A stretch of DNA of 64,000 bases from Colocasia esculenta (GCA_014218235.1 CM024766.1:46093359-46157358), one strand, 5' to 3'; positions 1-11,144 are shown, counted from the stretch's first letter. Notes: generated from the sequence alone by a model not told the origin. Made by a program: numbers and translations.

Positions 1-1871
1 TTCAGAAAAATTATGAAAATTTGCATGTGTGATTATAAACCTGAAATTTGTCCGTGGTTAAAATCTCATGTTATTTTGATAACAGTAAGAATTGTTATGG
101 ATTTTTAATGAGAAAAACGACTATGTGAGCATGTTAATTGTGATTTGATGTGATTTAGTAAATTTCAGTATGATTAAATCTATATTAAGATTATTTGGCA
201 GTTGCAATAGTAAGGTTAAAATCAGTAAATGAAAGCTTATGTGTGTATGAATTATGTAGGAGTGTGTGCAAGCATGAGAAGTGCGAGAACAAGTGATATA
301 TGTGTATAAAATGGTTAAATGTGACAAGAGAAACAATGGTGCCCATAAGACACTGCCACCTTAGATGCTTGGAGCTGTACTGTAGTAGTGCCCCTATGGG
401 AAAGCTCAAATTGATATGTGATACCCTAGGGAAGGGTCTTGATAAAGTGTTATACCCTGGCAAAGGGTCTTGTGAAATCCTGGAAGTGGACAAGTTCCAC
501 TGGCAATGGTGGGAAGGTCTTTCCCCGGTTTCTGTAGGGACTAAGACTTATCACTGTGCCGGTGATTAAGTAAGTGAATGCAAATGTGTGTGTTATGTGA
601 CCGTCTAATGGTGGTTTGGGCTGTGTCTTGGCATTATGTGAAAATGAGCATAAGTGTGATGTGAAAAGTGATATGTGTTCATAGCACAAGGTATGTGCGA
701 GATATGTGTAAATGTGGCACATGTTATGTGCAAAAAGTGAAATGATAAGAAGTATGTGAATGTGAAAGAGGAAATAATGGGAAATGTGTATAAGTATTGT
801 GTGATAGAATAAAAGTGAGTGTATGTGAAAGCCAAGGTTAATCATATGGTTGTATGTAATGAGAAAATAGTATAAGTGTAAATGACAATAGTGTTAATTG
901 ACATTTTGTTTATTGATGTGTATGAATGTGTGTGTGTATGTGTTGATGTATTAATTGTCAAATGCTAAAAGTGATGTTACTATTAGTACCCAAAATGTAA
1001 GTATATGCTTTCATATTCATGAAATTTGAATTATTGGATGTACATGTGTTTAGTATTATGTTGTGTAGTTAAAAGTGATCCCTATGCAAAGGTAATATGA
1101 ATGTGATAAAATTTGCATAAAAAAATCAGCAAGCTAAATGTGAAGTAAGGTGTTATGATTGCATGTAAAGTGAGTTAGAAGTCATGCTAGGAGTGCTACC
1201 TATCTTGTATATGTTTCCATGGTTTAGTTGTGCAACTTTACAATGACTTGGATAAAGTATGAAAACGTGTGAGTGTGTATTTTACTCATGTTAATGACAC
1301 CATGATGTTAGTGATCTTGTTTAGATTTTAGTTTTAATTTGTTTAGATAATTGTTTAATGAAATTGTTTAGGTTATAGTGTGATCATGTATGATTTAACT
1401 GCTGCAATTTTATTGTGTTAATTGATAAAAAGCATGTATGTATTGAATCTTAAGTTACTTGCTGAGTCTATTGTGTAGACTCACTCTTGCTAAACATTTC
1501 AGGAAATTAGCAGCGGAGGAGCTAGCAAGATTTGAAGTGGAGTTGGACTAAGTGATTGAAGATTTGTAATTTATCTTTCATAGTATGTAATGCTACAATT
1601 GAATTTGAATTTTGATCAAATGTACTTGGAGTCGGCTATGTATTTGGAAAATATTGCACTTATGTTATCTCCTGTTGAACTATACAGACTGTGGTATGTG
1701 GATTTAAAAGTTGATGGAATAAGATTCATTTAAATTCCGTTGCATTTATTCGACTCTATTTATGTATATCTCAGCTCACTTGTTACTTGTTGGGGTATTC
1801 TCCCCTGTAGTGGCTTGCTCTCATCCGACGTGGGTTGGTATAATCATACCGGGTGGAAGTGGGTCGTTGCA
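1..1871 (+). mobile_element. 3' part of a gypsy-type LTR, cut by the window edge
   Basis: AT-rich non-coding DNA that aligns by eye with the reverse strand of the solo LTR at 16994-19834. Shared parts include the stretch near 430-560 (a 'CTGGAAGTGGACAAGTTC' block and 'GGGAAGGTCTTTCCCC') and the terminal 'GTTGGTATAA' block near 1832. It ends with GGGTCGTTGCA at 1871, a plausible LTR end in CA, after which RT-A LTR sequence begins. It is either a solo LTR or the 3' LTR of a full element lying to the left; the window cannot decide. The short open frames here are chance. Confidence 0.7.
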
Positions 1872-3266
1872 TCCTATGTCCATCATCCACACACACACTC
1901 AAAATGATTATAGCCGTTGAAATGGCCGTTGTCTCTAGGTTGGATGTTCGTTAGATTGCATGGTCCATTGTGTACGACAGGTATGCTTGCACCCATTTAA
2001 TGCTCTTGAGCCATGCACTCAAAGAGAAGATTCATCCAGATATTCCTTAGCTTCTGGTTGTCCAACGTTGTAAGATATGACCTGCACATAATAAATGTCG
2101 AAGCACAGATAGCTAGACTGTCTCTATGCTTGTCAGTCAACGTTAGAAACCATGCAGTAAGAACGTACACCAAAATAGTAATGCCATTCTGCTATCCTGA
2201 AAAGTGTTTGCTATAGAAACATAGGAATAGAAGGCACCCAGATACGCATCATGCAAAGGAGTGTACAATCTCATTAAATGCATGAATATTAGTGATGCAC
2301 GCGGGAAAACTTTGACTTTTACAATATTTGAAAGTATATTTGAATACCATGTGTGAAATCTATGTAATCCATGAAGTCGTTATGACAAAGAAATAGTTGT
2401 ACAACTTATGAAATCGTTGTTTATACAAATCGTTGTACGCGAGTAAGCAAATCGTTGTACAGATATGAGCAAATCATTGTTCAAGCGTAAACAAATTGTT
2501 CTTTAAGAAAATCGTTGTACAAGAGTAAGCAAATCGTTGTACAAGAAAATCGTTGTACAAACATAAACAAGTCATTGTTTGAACAAATCATTGTTCAAGT
2601 GTAAGCAAATCGTTGTTTGAACAAATCGTTGTTCAAACATAAGCAAATCGTTACGGCGACCAAATCATTGTGTAACTTATCGAATCGTTATAAGATGGAA
2701 ATCGTTGTTACAATTTATGAGTCGTTGTGAGACCGGAATCGTTGTTTCACTTAACGAATCATTGTGATACCGAAATCGTTGTTTCACTTAACGAATCATT
2801 GTGAGACCAAATTCGTTGTTTCACTTAACGAATCTTTGTGAGATTGAAATCGTTGCTTCACTTAAGGAATCGTTGTGAGACCAAAATCGTTGTTTCACTT
2901 AACGAATCGTTGTGAGACCGAAATCGTTGTTTCACTTAACGAATCAAATCGTTATGCGATCAAATCGTTGTAGCGATAGAATCGTTCTTTCACTTAAGAA
3001 ATCGTTATATCTCTTAAGAAACTGATGTGGACTTAGAGGAAATACATGAACTGAAATCGTTGTTTCATGTGAAATCGATGACCGAATTGTGGTATCTCTA
3101 AAGAAATCGATGTGAACTTAGAGGAAATACATGCTATGAACTTTAAATGAAACAATGTAAGAATTACTTACAGATTTGGCTTGTTTTATTTCCTGTGACT
3201 GAGCTTTATAAAACTTGTTAGAAAATAATGTTAGAGTTTTGTTAATCACCAAAATTGTATATAATG
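1872..3266 (-). repeat. RT-A 3' LTR, first segment
   Basis: Matches 50565-51890 of the RT-A 5' LTR almost throughout. The LTR is interrupted twice: by the gypsy-type LTR ending at 1871 and by RT-B at 3267, and resumes at 16038. Its outer end lies left of the window. A TCCTA at 1872-1876 would be one TSD copy of the left insertion, but the other copy is not visible. The 67-codon open frame at 2013-2216 is within the LTR and recurs degraded at 50690, so I do not call it a gene. Confidence 0.85.
2375..3125 (+). repeat. ATCGTTGT motif array in RT-A 3' LTR
   Basis: Several dozen copies of AATCGTTGT and close variants, all on the plus strand. The left half has irregular spacing with inverted pieces such as GTTTGAAC and GTTCAAAC; the right half settles into a 37-bp compound repeat made of a 20-bp and a 17-bp part. 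CG dinucleotides are dense here and rare in the rest of the LTR. The 5' LTR copy is at 51030-51765. Confidence 0.9.
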
Positions 3267-4246
3267 TGAAGGATCGAAAGAAGGTGTGGACAAGATCTAG
3301 AAGGGGGGGGGGGGTTGAATAGATCTAGGCCAACTAATGCGGAAGCTAAACCAGTTTTGAAAAACCTTTGAATCAGAGTTAGATTAAAAGAAAATTTCAC
3401 AGATCTGAGAAGATATTAAATGAGTTAAAACAATTGGAGAGTGAAAACAGTTTGATTAGATAGATTCAAACGATCCTATGCATTCATCTATCGAAGAGTA
3501 ATTTCAAACCACAAAGAGACCAATGCACAGAGATTTTTAGGTGGTTGGAAAATCACACCATGTGACTCCTACATCCACCCCTCACACACAGTGAGGATCC
3601 ACTAACAACCTGGGTAACACAACCCACACAGGAGCCTGACAACTCCACAAGTGAGTTAGACAACTCACACACTACCTAGAGCAAGACTACTCTAGACTCT
3701 GAGCAAGACTGCTCAACAACCCAACTTGAGTGCGACGACTCAAAGACCTGAGCACACAGGCTCACAACCACATGCTAGAACAAAAACAACAAGATGCAGA
3801 TCCTCTAGCCATGATCTGATCTATTAAGGCCAATTCAAGAAGATTGGTGCAACAGATTATGCACAACTTCTAGAATAGCCAGGAAGAGACAAGAAAGACT
3901 TTAGACTCTAGTTGACAATTCTTGTTCTTCAAGAAAACTCCCTTGTAGAGGCCGAATTGGAAGAATCTTGATCACTTGAAGTCCCTTGGCTGATGCTCTG
4001 CACTTTTGATCTTGGGATCTTCCTTGAGAGCTTCACAATTGCAGGCTTCTACTTGATCTGCTCCTTTGAAGTTGATGCTAGTGCTTCATGTTGATCAGAC
4101 TTCGATCCTTGTGCTTGGAGAAGGGTGAATTGAGGTGTGAAGCACAAGAGAGAGCAAGAACAGGGAGGAGAGACTCTCTGGCCGCCGCTTGGAGGTTTCT
4201 GGAGGCTCTTCTGAGATTCTCTTGGGATGAGTGCCCTTAAGGAGGG

Positions 4247-4254
4247 TATTTATA
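4247..4254 (-). promoter_or_regulatory. TATA box of RT-B 3' LTR
   Basis: TATAAATA on the minus strand inside GGGTATAAATACCC. The equivalent in the 5' LTR is at 15386-15393, and RT-E has the same at 60740-60747. It lies about 120 bp downstream of the last TGTCGAC site. Confidence 0.65.
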
Positions 4255-4374
4255 CCCTAAATATCCGAAAGATACCCTTGGGGTACGTGGGCACATGATC
4301 CAATGTTGATCTGACATCTCCCTGGGGTGCCACGTGTCCAGGAGGAATCTTAAGTCACAGAGATTCCGGAGTGT

Positions 4375-4666
4375 GTCGACCTGCCCAAGGGGTGTGTCGA
4401 CACACTGTCCCAGACTGGCCAAACAGTTCCCTGGAAGAGGTCTCTAGTGTCGACCTGAGATCAGATGGTGTCGACCTGCTGTCCCAGACAGCAAAACTGG
4501 CCTTCTGGGAAGGCTATCTAGTGTCGACACTGCCTGATTTGGTGTCGACCTGAGATGGGGTGGTGTCGACCTGCTCTGGACTCGTGTCGACCTGAGATGG
4601 ACTTTTCTTCACATTTCTGCCTTTGTTCTGAGCCATTGTGTCGACACCAAGGTTGGTTGTGTCGAC
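4375..4666. repeat. TGTCGAC array in RT-B 3' LTR, 21/53-bp lattice
   Basis: Ten GTCGAC palindromes start at 4375, 4396, 4449, 4470, 4523, 4544, 4565, 4586, 4640 and 4661. Successive distances are 21, 53, 21, 53, 21, 21, 21, 54 and 21 bp. Most are GTGTCGACCTG or GTGTCGACAC. The 53-bp spacer after 4470 carries TTCTGGGA at offset 34-41. The 5' LTR has the same array at 15514-15805. Confidence 0.95.
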
Positions 4667-4893
4667 ACTACCTTTGCAGAAAATGTTTGTTCCTGAGAAA
4701 ATAAACACATAAATCATTAGATAAATGTATTATCATGAATATCAATGATAAATGTGTTTGGAAACATGCTTTTTGAATATTGTAATTTCAGGTGATGTAT
4801 TTTACATGTTCCAATGATTATGCATTAAAATCACAACTTGTCATCATCAAAATATGAGGGGAAATGATTTATTTTTTCACACTCAACCCAACA

Positions 4894-4912
4894 ATCTCCC
4901 CCTTTTTGATGA
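4894..4912 (-). promoter_or_regulatory. RT-B polypurine tract, LTR-proximal
   Basis: On the minus strand AAAAAGGGGGAGAT directly abuts the 3' LTR start; it is the expected plus-strand primer for reverse transcription. Upstream is CATCATCA, also seen beside the PPTs of RT-A and RT-E. Confidence 0.9.
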
Positions 4913-5194
4913 TGGCAACATTAAGTTCATTTGGAATTGGAAGAATTCAATGAGATGTGATTTCAAGCATTTTCATTTTCTTTCATTTGTACTTGTCAAG
5001 GACCTTTGAGCAATTTTTAGTGACATTGAGATTTATACACATTTGAAATACACAGGTCAAGCAGCTTGACAAGCATTCATCACATTCAAATTCATTCATA
5101 AGATTTGCAATCACATTCAGGCACAAATAATGGGCATAGAAATTTCTATTCATTTCATTTCATTCAAAATGTGAACATTACAATTTCAAACTGA

Positions 5195-5221
5195 CTTCTC
5201 CCCCTTTGACATTATCAAAAG
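5195..5221 (-). promoter_or_regulatory. Second polypurine tract of RT-B
   Basis: AAAGGGGGAGAAG on the minus strand just after the extra ORF stop, preceded by AATGTC. Similar second tracts follow the extra ORF in RT-A (16189) and RT-G (55531) and stand in the matching place in RT-E (61431). Confidence 0.6.
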
Positions 5222-5229
5222 AAGTTACA

Positions 5230-7217
5230 TTACTGAGGAGGAGGAGGAGGAGGAATGGGTAACAGAATTTGCTCAATATCTGATAGCCTCTTTTCCATTG
5301 AAGTCATACTATATTTCATTTGAGTTTGAAGAGTGGAGAGTCTTGTGTGCAGAAGATGCTCCATTCTTTCTGAATTTTCGGACAATGAAGCTTGAAGTGC
5401 ACTGAAGTCATTTGATCTTGGCTGAGAAGAAGAAGATGAACCAGTTGACCAACCAGGCCTATTCAATACTTTGAATTCTTGCTTGAGTGCAGACATTTCT
5501 TCATCTATGTGAGCAGATAGATTCTTCATATTCTCCAAGTCATCCACTAGGTGTGCAAATGACAGTCTTGTTTTGCTTATCTCAGATGGTGTCTGCTTGG
5601 TATTGAATACATTAGCTTGGGAATTTGCCAAAATTCCCTGAAGAACAGTTTCCAATGTTTTTTGGTGCTCCTTCAGCTCAATCGAAGCATCTCCCATTGT
5701 CCCAATCAATCTGTTGAACCTTTGGGCAGCATAGTCTGAGGCTGCCTTTTGCTCAATGAATTTAGCAGATACTGTGTTCTCCAATCTCTGAATCCTCAAC
5801 TCAAAATTTGATGACATGGTCTGAATAGAGTTGTTCAAGGTGTCAAATTTGTCATTTAGGAAAGAGAGCAACTCTGGTGGAACAGAAGGTCCACCAAAGG
5901 ATGAGGATGCATGAACTGGATGTTGTGGAGAAAAAGATGGTATTTCAGTGTCAAAGTTCATGGAGGAGGAAGGCTGAAGGTGAGGTGAATGAGAGGCAAT
6001 AAGTGGGTCATTAGCTTGAGCTGCCATAGGAGGCTGATCCTCATTGATGGGAGGCTGGTCCTCTTGCATTTGAGGCTGGTCCTCTTGCACTTGAGGCTGG
6101 TCCTCTTGCATTTGAGGCTTCCTCTTGCATTGAGGCTGATCCTCTTGAACTACAGGGCCTCTACTGCAGCTGGCCCTCTTCTCACTTGATCACCAACAAT
6201 TCTAAATCCCATGAATTTCTGCACATGCTTAAAGCAGTAAATGTTGGACTTAGGGATTTTCTCAGATTTTTCATTCTCTAGAGGCACACCAAAGTGCTTG
6301 AAGACTGCAGTCAAATGAGCGGCATATGGAAGTGATCTTTTCAAGTCTGCCCTGGTGGTCTCAGAGATTATCTGGTATATGATTACATGAAGGTTTATCT
6401 TCAGATTCTTGCTCATACAGAACAGGATAAACCTTTGGATGTCTGTCAGCCTATCTCTCCCACCACCTTGAGGTGTGATGATGGTAGTGAGCATGTGATG
6501 GGTAAGCCTCAAGACATGGGGAAAGGTGTTGGTGTTGAATTTGGTGACATGGGTTTGCTTAATGTCTGACTCATCTGTCGGCAAACCAGTCAATATGGTG
6601 TAGGCTTCATGAAGGTTAAATGCAAAATTATGATAGTCTTCACCTTCATCTGGGATCTTGAATATTGTGGCTGCTAGGTCTGTTGGCATATCAATGACAA
6701 CATCCTTGACCTTAGACTTATACCCTTCATCTGTGCACTCCAAATGCTGATAAAACTCTTGGACAAGCCTAGGGTAAGTGATACGAAATTCTGAAATGAA
6801 AGACTGCCAAGACTGAAAGTTGAAGAAGCCCAAGACTTCAGGAAATGCAGCTATCAATTCTCTGTCATCCAAATCTACTGCTCTTGGTTTCAGTATGGTC
6901 TTCCCGGCACTGAGGGGTTTGGAAGGGGGTCTCCTAGAGGGCTGGGAGGACTCTGATGAGGAGGATGATGATGAGGATGAGGATGAGGACTTCTCAGAAA
7001 TGTCAGGAGAAGACTCTAGGGTTTTCCTCCTAGGGTACATGGACCCTCAACCTGAAGAGGAAACCCTACCTCTCTTAGCAGATACAGGCCCTCGCTGCTC
7101 AGCAGGATCATGTCGACGCTTTGATCTTCTTTTAGTGGAAGGAACCTCATCCGCTAGAATGGGCCTTGCCGAGGCCCTTGATTTGGCTCCACGGCGAGGA
7201 TGCTGCTTTGGTGCCAT
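5230..7217 (-). pseudogene. RT-B extra ORF (Sirevirus env-like / putative plant transposon protein), broken
   Basis: Function unknown. The reading starts at the Met encoded at 7217 (MAPKQHPRRGAKSR), a basic N-terminus. An in-frame TGA at 7047-7049 cuts it, probably from CGA; the frame then continues at once (MYPRRKTLESS). Next come a long Ser run with acidic residues, then about 180 residues resembling the domain annotated in plants as 'putative plant transposon protein' (for example FKIPDEGEDYHNF and LPYAAHLTAVFKHFGVPLE). A frameshift near 6150 leads to heptads of QMQEDQP type, repeated every 21 nt (6020-6150). The C-terminal 220 residues look like coiled coil and end in a Pro run. No convincing membrane segment was seen, so 'env' is a positional name only. 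RT-A (16277-22765) and RT-G (55548-56894) have relatives. Confidence 0.8.
6020..6150 (-). repeat. 21-bp coding repeat in RT-B extra ORF
   Basis: Imperfect tandem copies encode the heptad QEDQPQM or QEDQPQV and related forms. The frameshift that breaks the ORF lies at its upstream edge, consistent with slippage. Confidence 0.8.
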
Positions 7218-7350
7218 GAGAGCAGAGTGGAATCGGGTGCTGGAGAGAGAGAGAGGAATGAGAGAAATTGAATGGAGATGAGATGGAGGAGAGAGGAGAT
7301 GGAGAGAGTTCAAAACCCTTGCCGTAAACCAGAAGAATGCCCACCGTCGG

Positions 7351-7523
7351 GTCGACCTGGAGAAGAAGAAAGGGGGTTTTGGATAACCTATCCTGCAGGA
7401 ACAACATGTTCTTAACCGGTGCCCACGGTTTAAATGGGTCTGGCAGGGGTCAGTGTCGACACTAGAGGAGGTTAGTGTCGACCTGACTCAAAGTGTGTCG
7501 ACACTAGATGGGTTAGTGTCGAC
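7351..7523. repeat. TGTCGAC cluster just upstream of the RT-B extra ORF
   Basis: GTCGAC at 7351 and then at 7455, 7477, 7497 and 7518, the last four 20-22 bp apart. It lies in the leader of the extra ORF on the coding strand. It repeats the motif of the RT-B LTR array far from the LTR. RT-G has a similar pair before its own extra ORF near 57118-57145. Confidence 0.9.
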
Positions 7524-8903
7524 CTGGCCTGATGAAGATTTTGGATTTTGAGTAGGGAAAAAATTATGTGACTTTTGGGACATCTTTATAATGATAATCA
7601 ATGGGTGGAATGATCATTTCAAGGATATTTAAGAGACAAAAAATTCATTTGTTAAATTTTGCAAAAATTCAGCACAATTCAAGTTTTACACAATATCCAA
7701 CAGGATATGAGCATTCAGTTACTTGAGTCATGAAAATGATAATTTGAGGGATATAAAACATTTAACAATCAACTTCACACTTTCATATTCTTCAATTCCA
7801 AAGAGATAAAAAAAATCTTTCAGACTGAAAACAAGTGTGTTGATAGTAAACAATTTTTTAAGAACAACTTGATGATGGACAAGAGTGATTCTTTTAAAAC
7901 AATTCTCCAAAGATATACACATTTTGTTTTTGAAACAAACTATCAAATGAGATATGTCTTGTTCACTCAAGAACTAATACTTTTCACACACTATAGTCCT
8001 TGGATACTAAAGATTTATCCATTATCAAGTCTCAAAGGGGTAAATGATGACCTTTTGACATGAAAATATACGTTTTTTAGACGCCAATATTTTCAGTTAC
8101 TCAGTCATCATCTAAAAAGAATAGGACATATTTATTTTTATTTATTTTTGAATTTTAAACCCCTTTGAACAGAGATAGCATTAGTGCCTCATGACATACA
8201 TGGCACTTCATTCATTGTGAAGGTGTGCAGTTTCTCAGCACATGTGCCATTGCTCTGTTGAATTGACAATTTTTTGGAGATTTTTGACAAAAAAAGATAT
8301 CATCTATATCCAACATCAATTGCAAACAAAAACATGTTTAGATTCAATGCACAAATTATCCTTCAGTCTTTGAAAGAAATCTGAATTTCTATTGTTTTGA
8401 AGAATATAGGTGAGAGTTGACAAATGAATATAATAGATCACTCAAAGGATCATTTTGAGACTCTAGACACCTGAATGAGGACATCATGCATGGAAATTGA
8501 TGTAATGCAAGAGAAGTTTTGAATTTTTCAAAATATATGACTTGTGAATTTTCTAGCTCCCCTGAGATGAGGATTTCAACCACTTTTCATCAGAATAGAG
8601 ATATGCAAGTTTTTGAAATCAGAAATAATTCTCTTTGAGCAACAAAAGCTCCCCCTCAACAATTGCATATTCATTTCTTGGTACTTGGCGGAGACATATA
8701 CTCTCGCATAGTGAAAGTGTCCAGACAAGCAGAACTTGTCTTCTTCAAATCACCATTTGATATACCAAGAAGTTCAACATAATGTGAGGTGAAGTGTTCA
8801 TTGACCAAAAGAATTAGAGGTGAAGTGGAGAGAGATATGATGAATCAAGGAAGCAAATGAGTATGATGATGCAATGAACTCCCCCTCAGGAAATGCCTAA
8901 CAC
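7524..8903 (-). other. RT-B pol to extra-ORF spacer, non-coding
   Basis: About 1.4 kb without a supportable gene. A conserved stretch at 8051-8105 (TTTTGACATGAA and later AGTTACTCAG) has relatives in RT-G (57577-57620, 57670-57722) and RT-E (62010-62064). A block at 8640-8775, with CTTGGCGGAGACATATACTC and ACCATTTGATATACCAAGAA, is nearly the same in RT-E (62578-62705). PPT-like CTCCCCCTCA occurs at 8649 and 8880. Confidence 0.7.
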
Positions 8904-10341
8904 TCAACCCAATCCCAATGGACATTTACAAAGACCAAGTTCTCTCCTTAAGGATGAGAATCTACTGTCAGGAAGGGGTTTTGTGAAAATGTCAGCAATT
9001 TGCCTTTCAGTTTCTATGAAATGGAGTTCAAAAGATTTCTTTGCTACCTCATCTCTCAAGAAATGATGCCTAATTTCAATATGCTTGGTTCTGGAATGCT
9101 GAATGGGATTTTTAGACAGATTTATTGCACTTGTGTTATCACAAAGGATGGGAACACAACCTAACTCTTGGTTGTAATCAAGAAGTTGATGTTTCACCCA
9201 AAGAATTTGGGTTCCACACCTACCTGATGCAACATACTCAGCCTCTGCAGTGGACAGAGCAACTGAATGTTGCTTCTTAGAAGCCCAAGAGATTAGGCAC
9301 CCACCTAAGTACAAACACAAGCCACTTGTGCTTTTTCTATCTAATTTACAACCAGCATAGTCAGCATCACAATAGGCAATCAAATCTAACTTGTAGTTGG
9401 CAGGATACCAAATTCCTAAATCACATGTTCCAACAAGATATTTGAAAATTCTTTTAACAGCTAGCATGTGACTTTCTTTAGGATTTGATTGAAATCTAGC
9501 ACACAAACACACACTAAACTGAATATCAGGTCTAGAAGTTGTAAGATAAAGTAGAGAACCAATCATACCTCTGTAGGTCTTTTGGTCTACTGACTTACCA
9601 TTTGAGTCTTCTTCTAGCTTAGCATTAATAGCAATTGGTGTGTTTGAATGCTTGAGGTTCTGAAAGTCAAACATTTTCAGAAGTTCTTTGACATACTTGG
9701 TTTGACTGATGAAGATCCCCTCATGAGTTTGGTTAACCTGCAATCCCAAGAAAAATTTTAGATCTCCCATTAAACTCATTTCAAATTCATTTTTCATTTG
9801 ATTGGAAAATTCATTACACATGCCTTTATGGGTTGATCCAAATATTATGTCATCAACATAAATTTGGACAACAATTATTTGATTATTGACAGTTTTTGTG
9901 AACAATGTTTGATCAACAGTTCCTCTAGAGTATCCTTTTTCAAGCAAAAAAGAACTCAAACGGTCATACCAAGCTCTTGGAGCTTGTTTAAGACCATATA
10001 GAGCCTTATGAAGCTTGAAAATATGGTTAGGATGTTTTTCATTTTCAAATCCAGGAGGTTGTTCAACAAAAATATTTTCCTTGATATATCCATTTAAAAA
10101 TGCACTTTTAACATCCATTTGGTAAACTTTGAATTTTATAGAGGATGCAAAAGCAAGGAAAATTCTAACTGCTTCTAGTCTAGCTACAGGGGCATATGAC
10201 TCTTCAAAATCAATTCCAAACTCTTGATTGTACCCCTTTGCAACTAGCCTAGCTTTATTTCTTATGACATGACCAGATTCATTCAGTTTATTTCTGAAGA
10301 CCCATCTAGTGCCAATGACTGTTTGGTCACTAGGTCTAGGT
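8904..10341 (-). pseudogene. pol: RT-B reverse transcriptase and RNase H part of pol
   Basis: Copies the genomic RNA into DNA and removes the RNA strand. The frame is open for about 480 codons. The Met at 10118 (MDVKSAFLNGYIKEN) is internal; the domain begins upstream, after a 1-nt loss near 10345. Visible are YVDDIIFGS with both catalytic Asp of the palm, the connection (SRPDIQFSVCLCARFQ), and the RNase H motifs DADYAGCKLDRKSTSG, LSTAEAEYVA and CDNTSAINLSKNP. The end is LRRELGLCKCPLGLG and a stop. This is the best preserved part of RT-B, with key residues present. It is called a pseudogene because the upstream polyprotein is broken many times. Confidence 0.93.
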
Positions 10342-10342
10342 A

Positions 10343-10800
10343 CTAATTCCCATACTTATTTCTTTCAAATTGATGAAGTTCATCATGCATGGCATTAATC
10401 CAATCAGAACTTGATAAAGCTTCATCAATTGACTTTGGTTCAATTTGGGAAATTAGAGCTAGTGGATCTTCTTCAATAGCAAGCATAAATGATGATCTAG
10501 TCCTAACTCTATCATGCAAGTTACCAACTACATTATTCAATGGGTGATCTCTCATGATTCGATGTTCAGTAGATACCTGTTGAGGGTTATCTAAATCTGG
10601 AGCAATGTTACCTGATCCACTTGAAGATGGTGAGTTGTTGTTCAAATTCTCACCACAGTCTTCAAGTTCCTCAACAGTTGGTGAAGAGTCCACAATGAAG
10701 TCATCCTCTTCACTGTCCTGTTTTTCCCTGCAAGATTTAGAAGTGTTAGTTGAAAAGAAATTTTCATCAAATATAATATGAGGAGACTCTTCAACAGTTT
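10343..10800 (-). pseudogene. pol: RT-B integrase to RT connecting region
   Basis: Ser- and acid-rich link between integrase and reverse transcriptase (VEESPHIIFDENFFS, then SEEDDFIVDSSPTVEELED, then SQIEPKSIDEALSSSDWINAM), of the type always found there in copia pol. It joins the integrase frame through a shift at a long T run near 10799-10809 (A run on the coding strand). It leaves the reverse transcriptase frame by a 1-nt deletion at the NKVWE position near 10345. Confidence 0.85.
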
Positions 10801-11144
10801 TTTTTTTTGAGAATGTACACTCTAAAAGCTCTTGACACTTCTGAATAGCCAAGGAAGATAGCTTCCTGACTCTTAGCATCAAACTTGTCAAGATTTTCTT
10901 TATTATTGTTGTGTATATAACATTTGCACCCAAAGATTTTGAAATAGGAAACAGTTGGCTTTTTGTTTTTCAATAATTCATAGGGGGTTTTCTTGATTTT
11001 TGGTCTGACCAATGCTCTATTGAGAATATGATTTGCTGTGTTTATAGCTTCAGCCCAGAAGGATTTGGGCAAATTACTCTCAAGGAGCATGGATCTAGCC
11101 ATTTCCACAAGAGTTCTATTCTTCCTTTCTACAACTCCATTTTG
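10791..11144 (-). pseudogene. pol: RT-B integrase C-terminal part
   Basis: Reads on in the same frame after a TAA at 11145-11147. It holds the region with the third catalytic acidic residue (the VVERKN position) and the GKG-like Sirevirus stretch AEAINTANHILNRALV, PYELLKNKKPTVSYFKIFGC and EAIFLGYSEVSRAFRVY. The stop before it lies in the conserved PQQNG motif (a Gln codon changed to TAA), so a natural product would lack the catalytic Glu. Confidence 0.85.

Larger units (their letters stand above)
3267..4893 (-). repeat. RT-B 3' LTR
   Basis: 1,627 bp, pairs with 14413-16032. On the coding strand it starts TGTTGGGTTGAGTG and ends GATCCTTCA. A run of G on the plus strand at 3303-3313 differs in length between the two LTRs. 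It contains a TATA box (4247-4254) and the TGTCGAC array (4375-4666). Confidence 0.95.

Noticed and set aside
2013..2216. Open frame of 67 codons as a small host gene
   Set aside because: It lies in the RT-A LTR, the other LTR has it disrupted, and it matches no family I know.
2375..3125. Satellite or centromere repeat array
   Set aside because: It is present at the same place in both RT-A LTRs and stops inside them, so it belongs to the element.
3303..3313. G run near the RT-B LTR edge as a polypurine tract or G-quadruplex signal
   Set aside because: It lies at the wrong end of the LTR for a PPT, and its length differs between the two LTRs, as expected of slippage.
7801..8063. Open frames on both strands in the RT-B spacer as an extra gene
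   Set aside because: AT-rich, no domain, not kept in RT-E, where the matching spacer is present.
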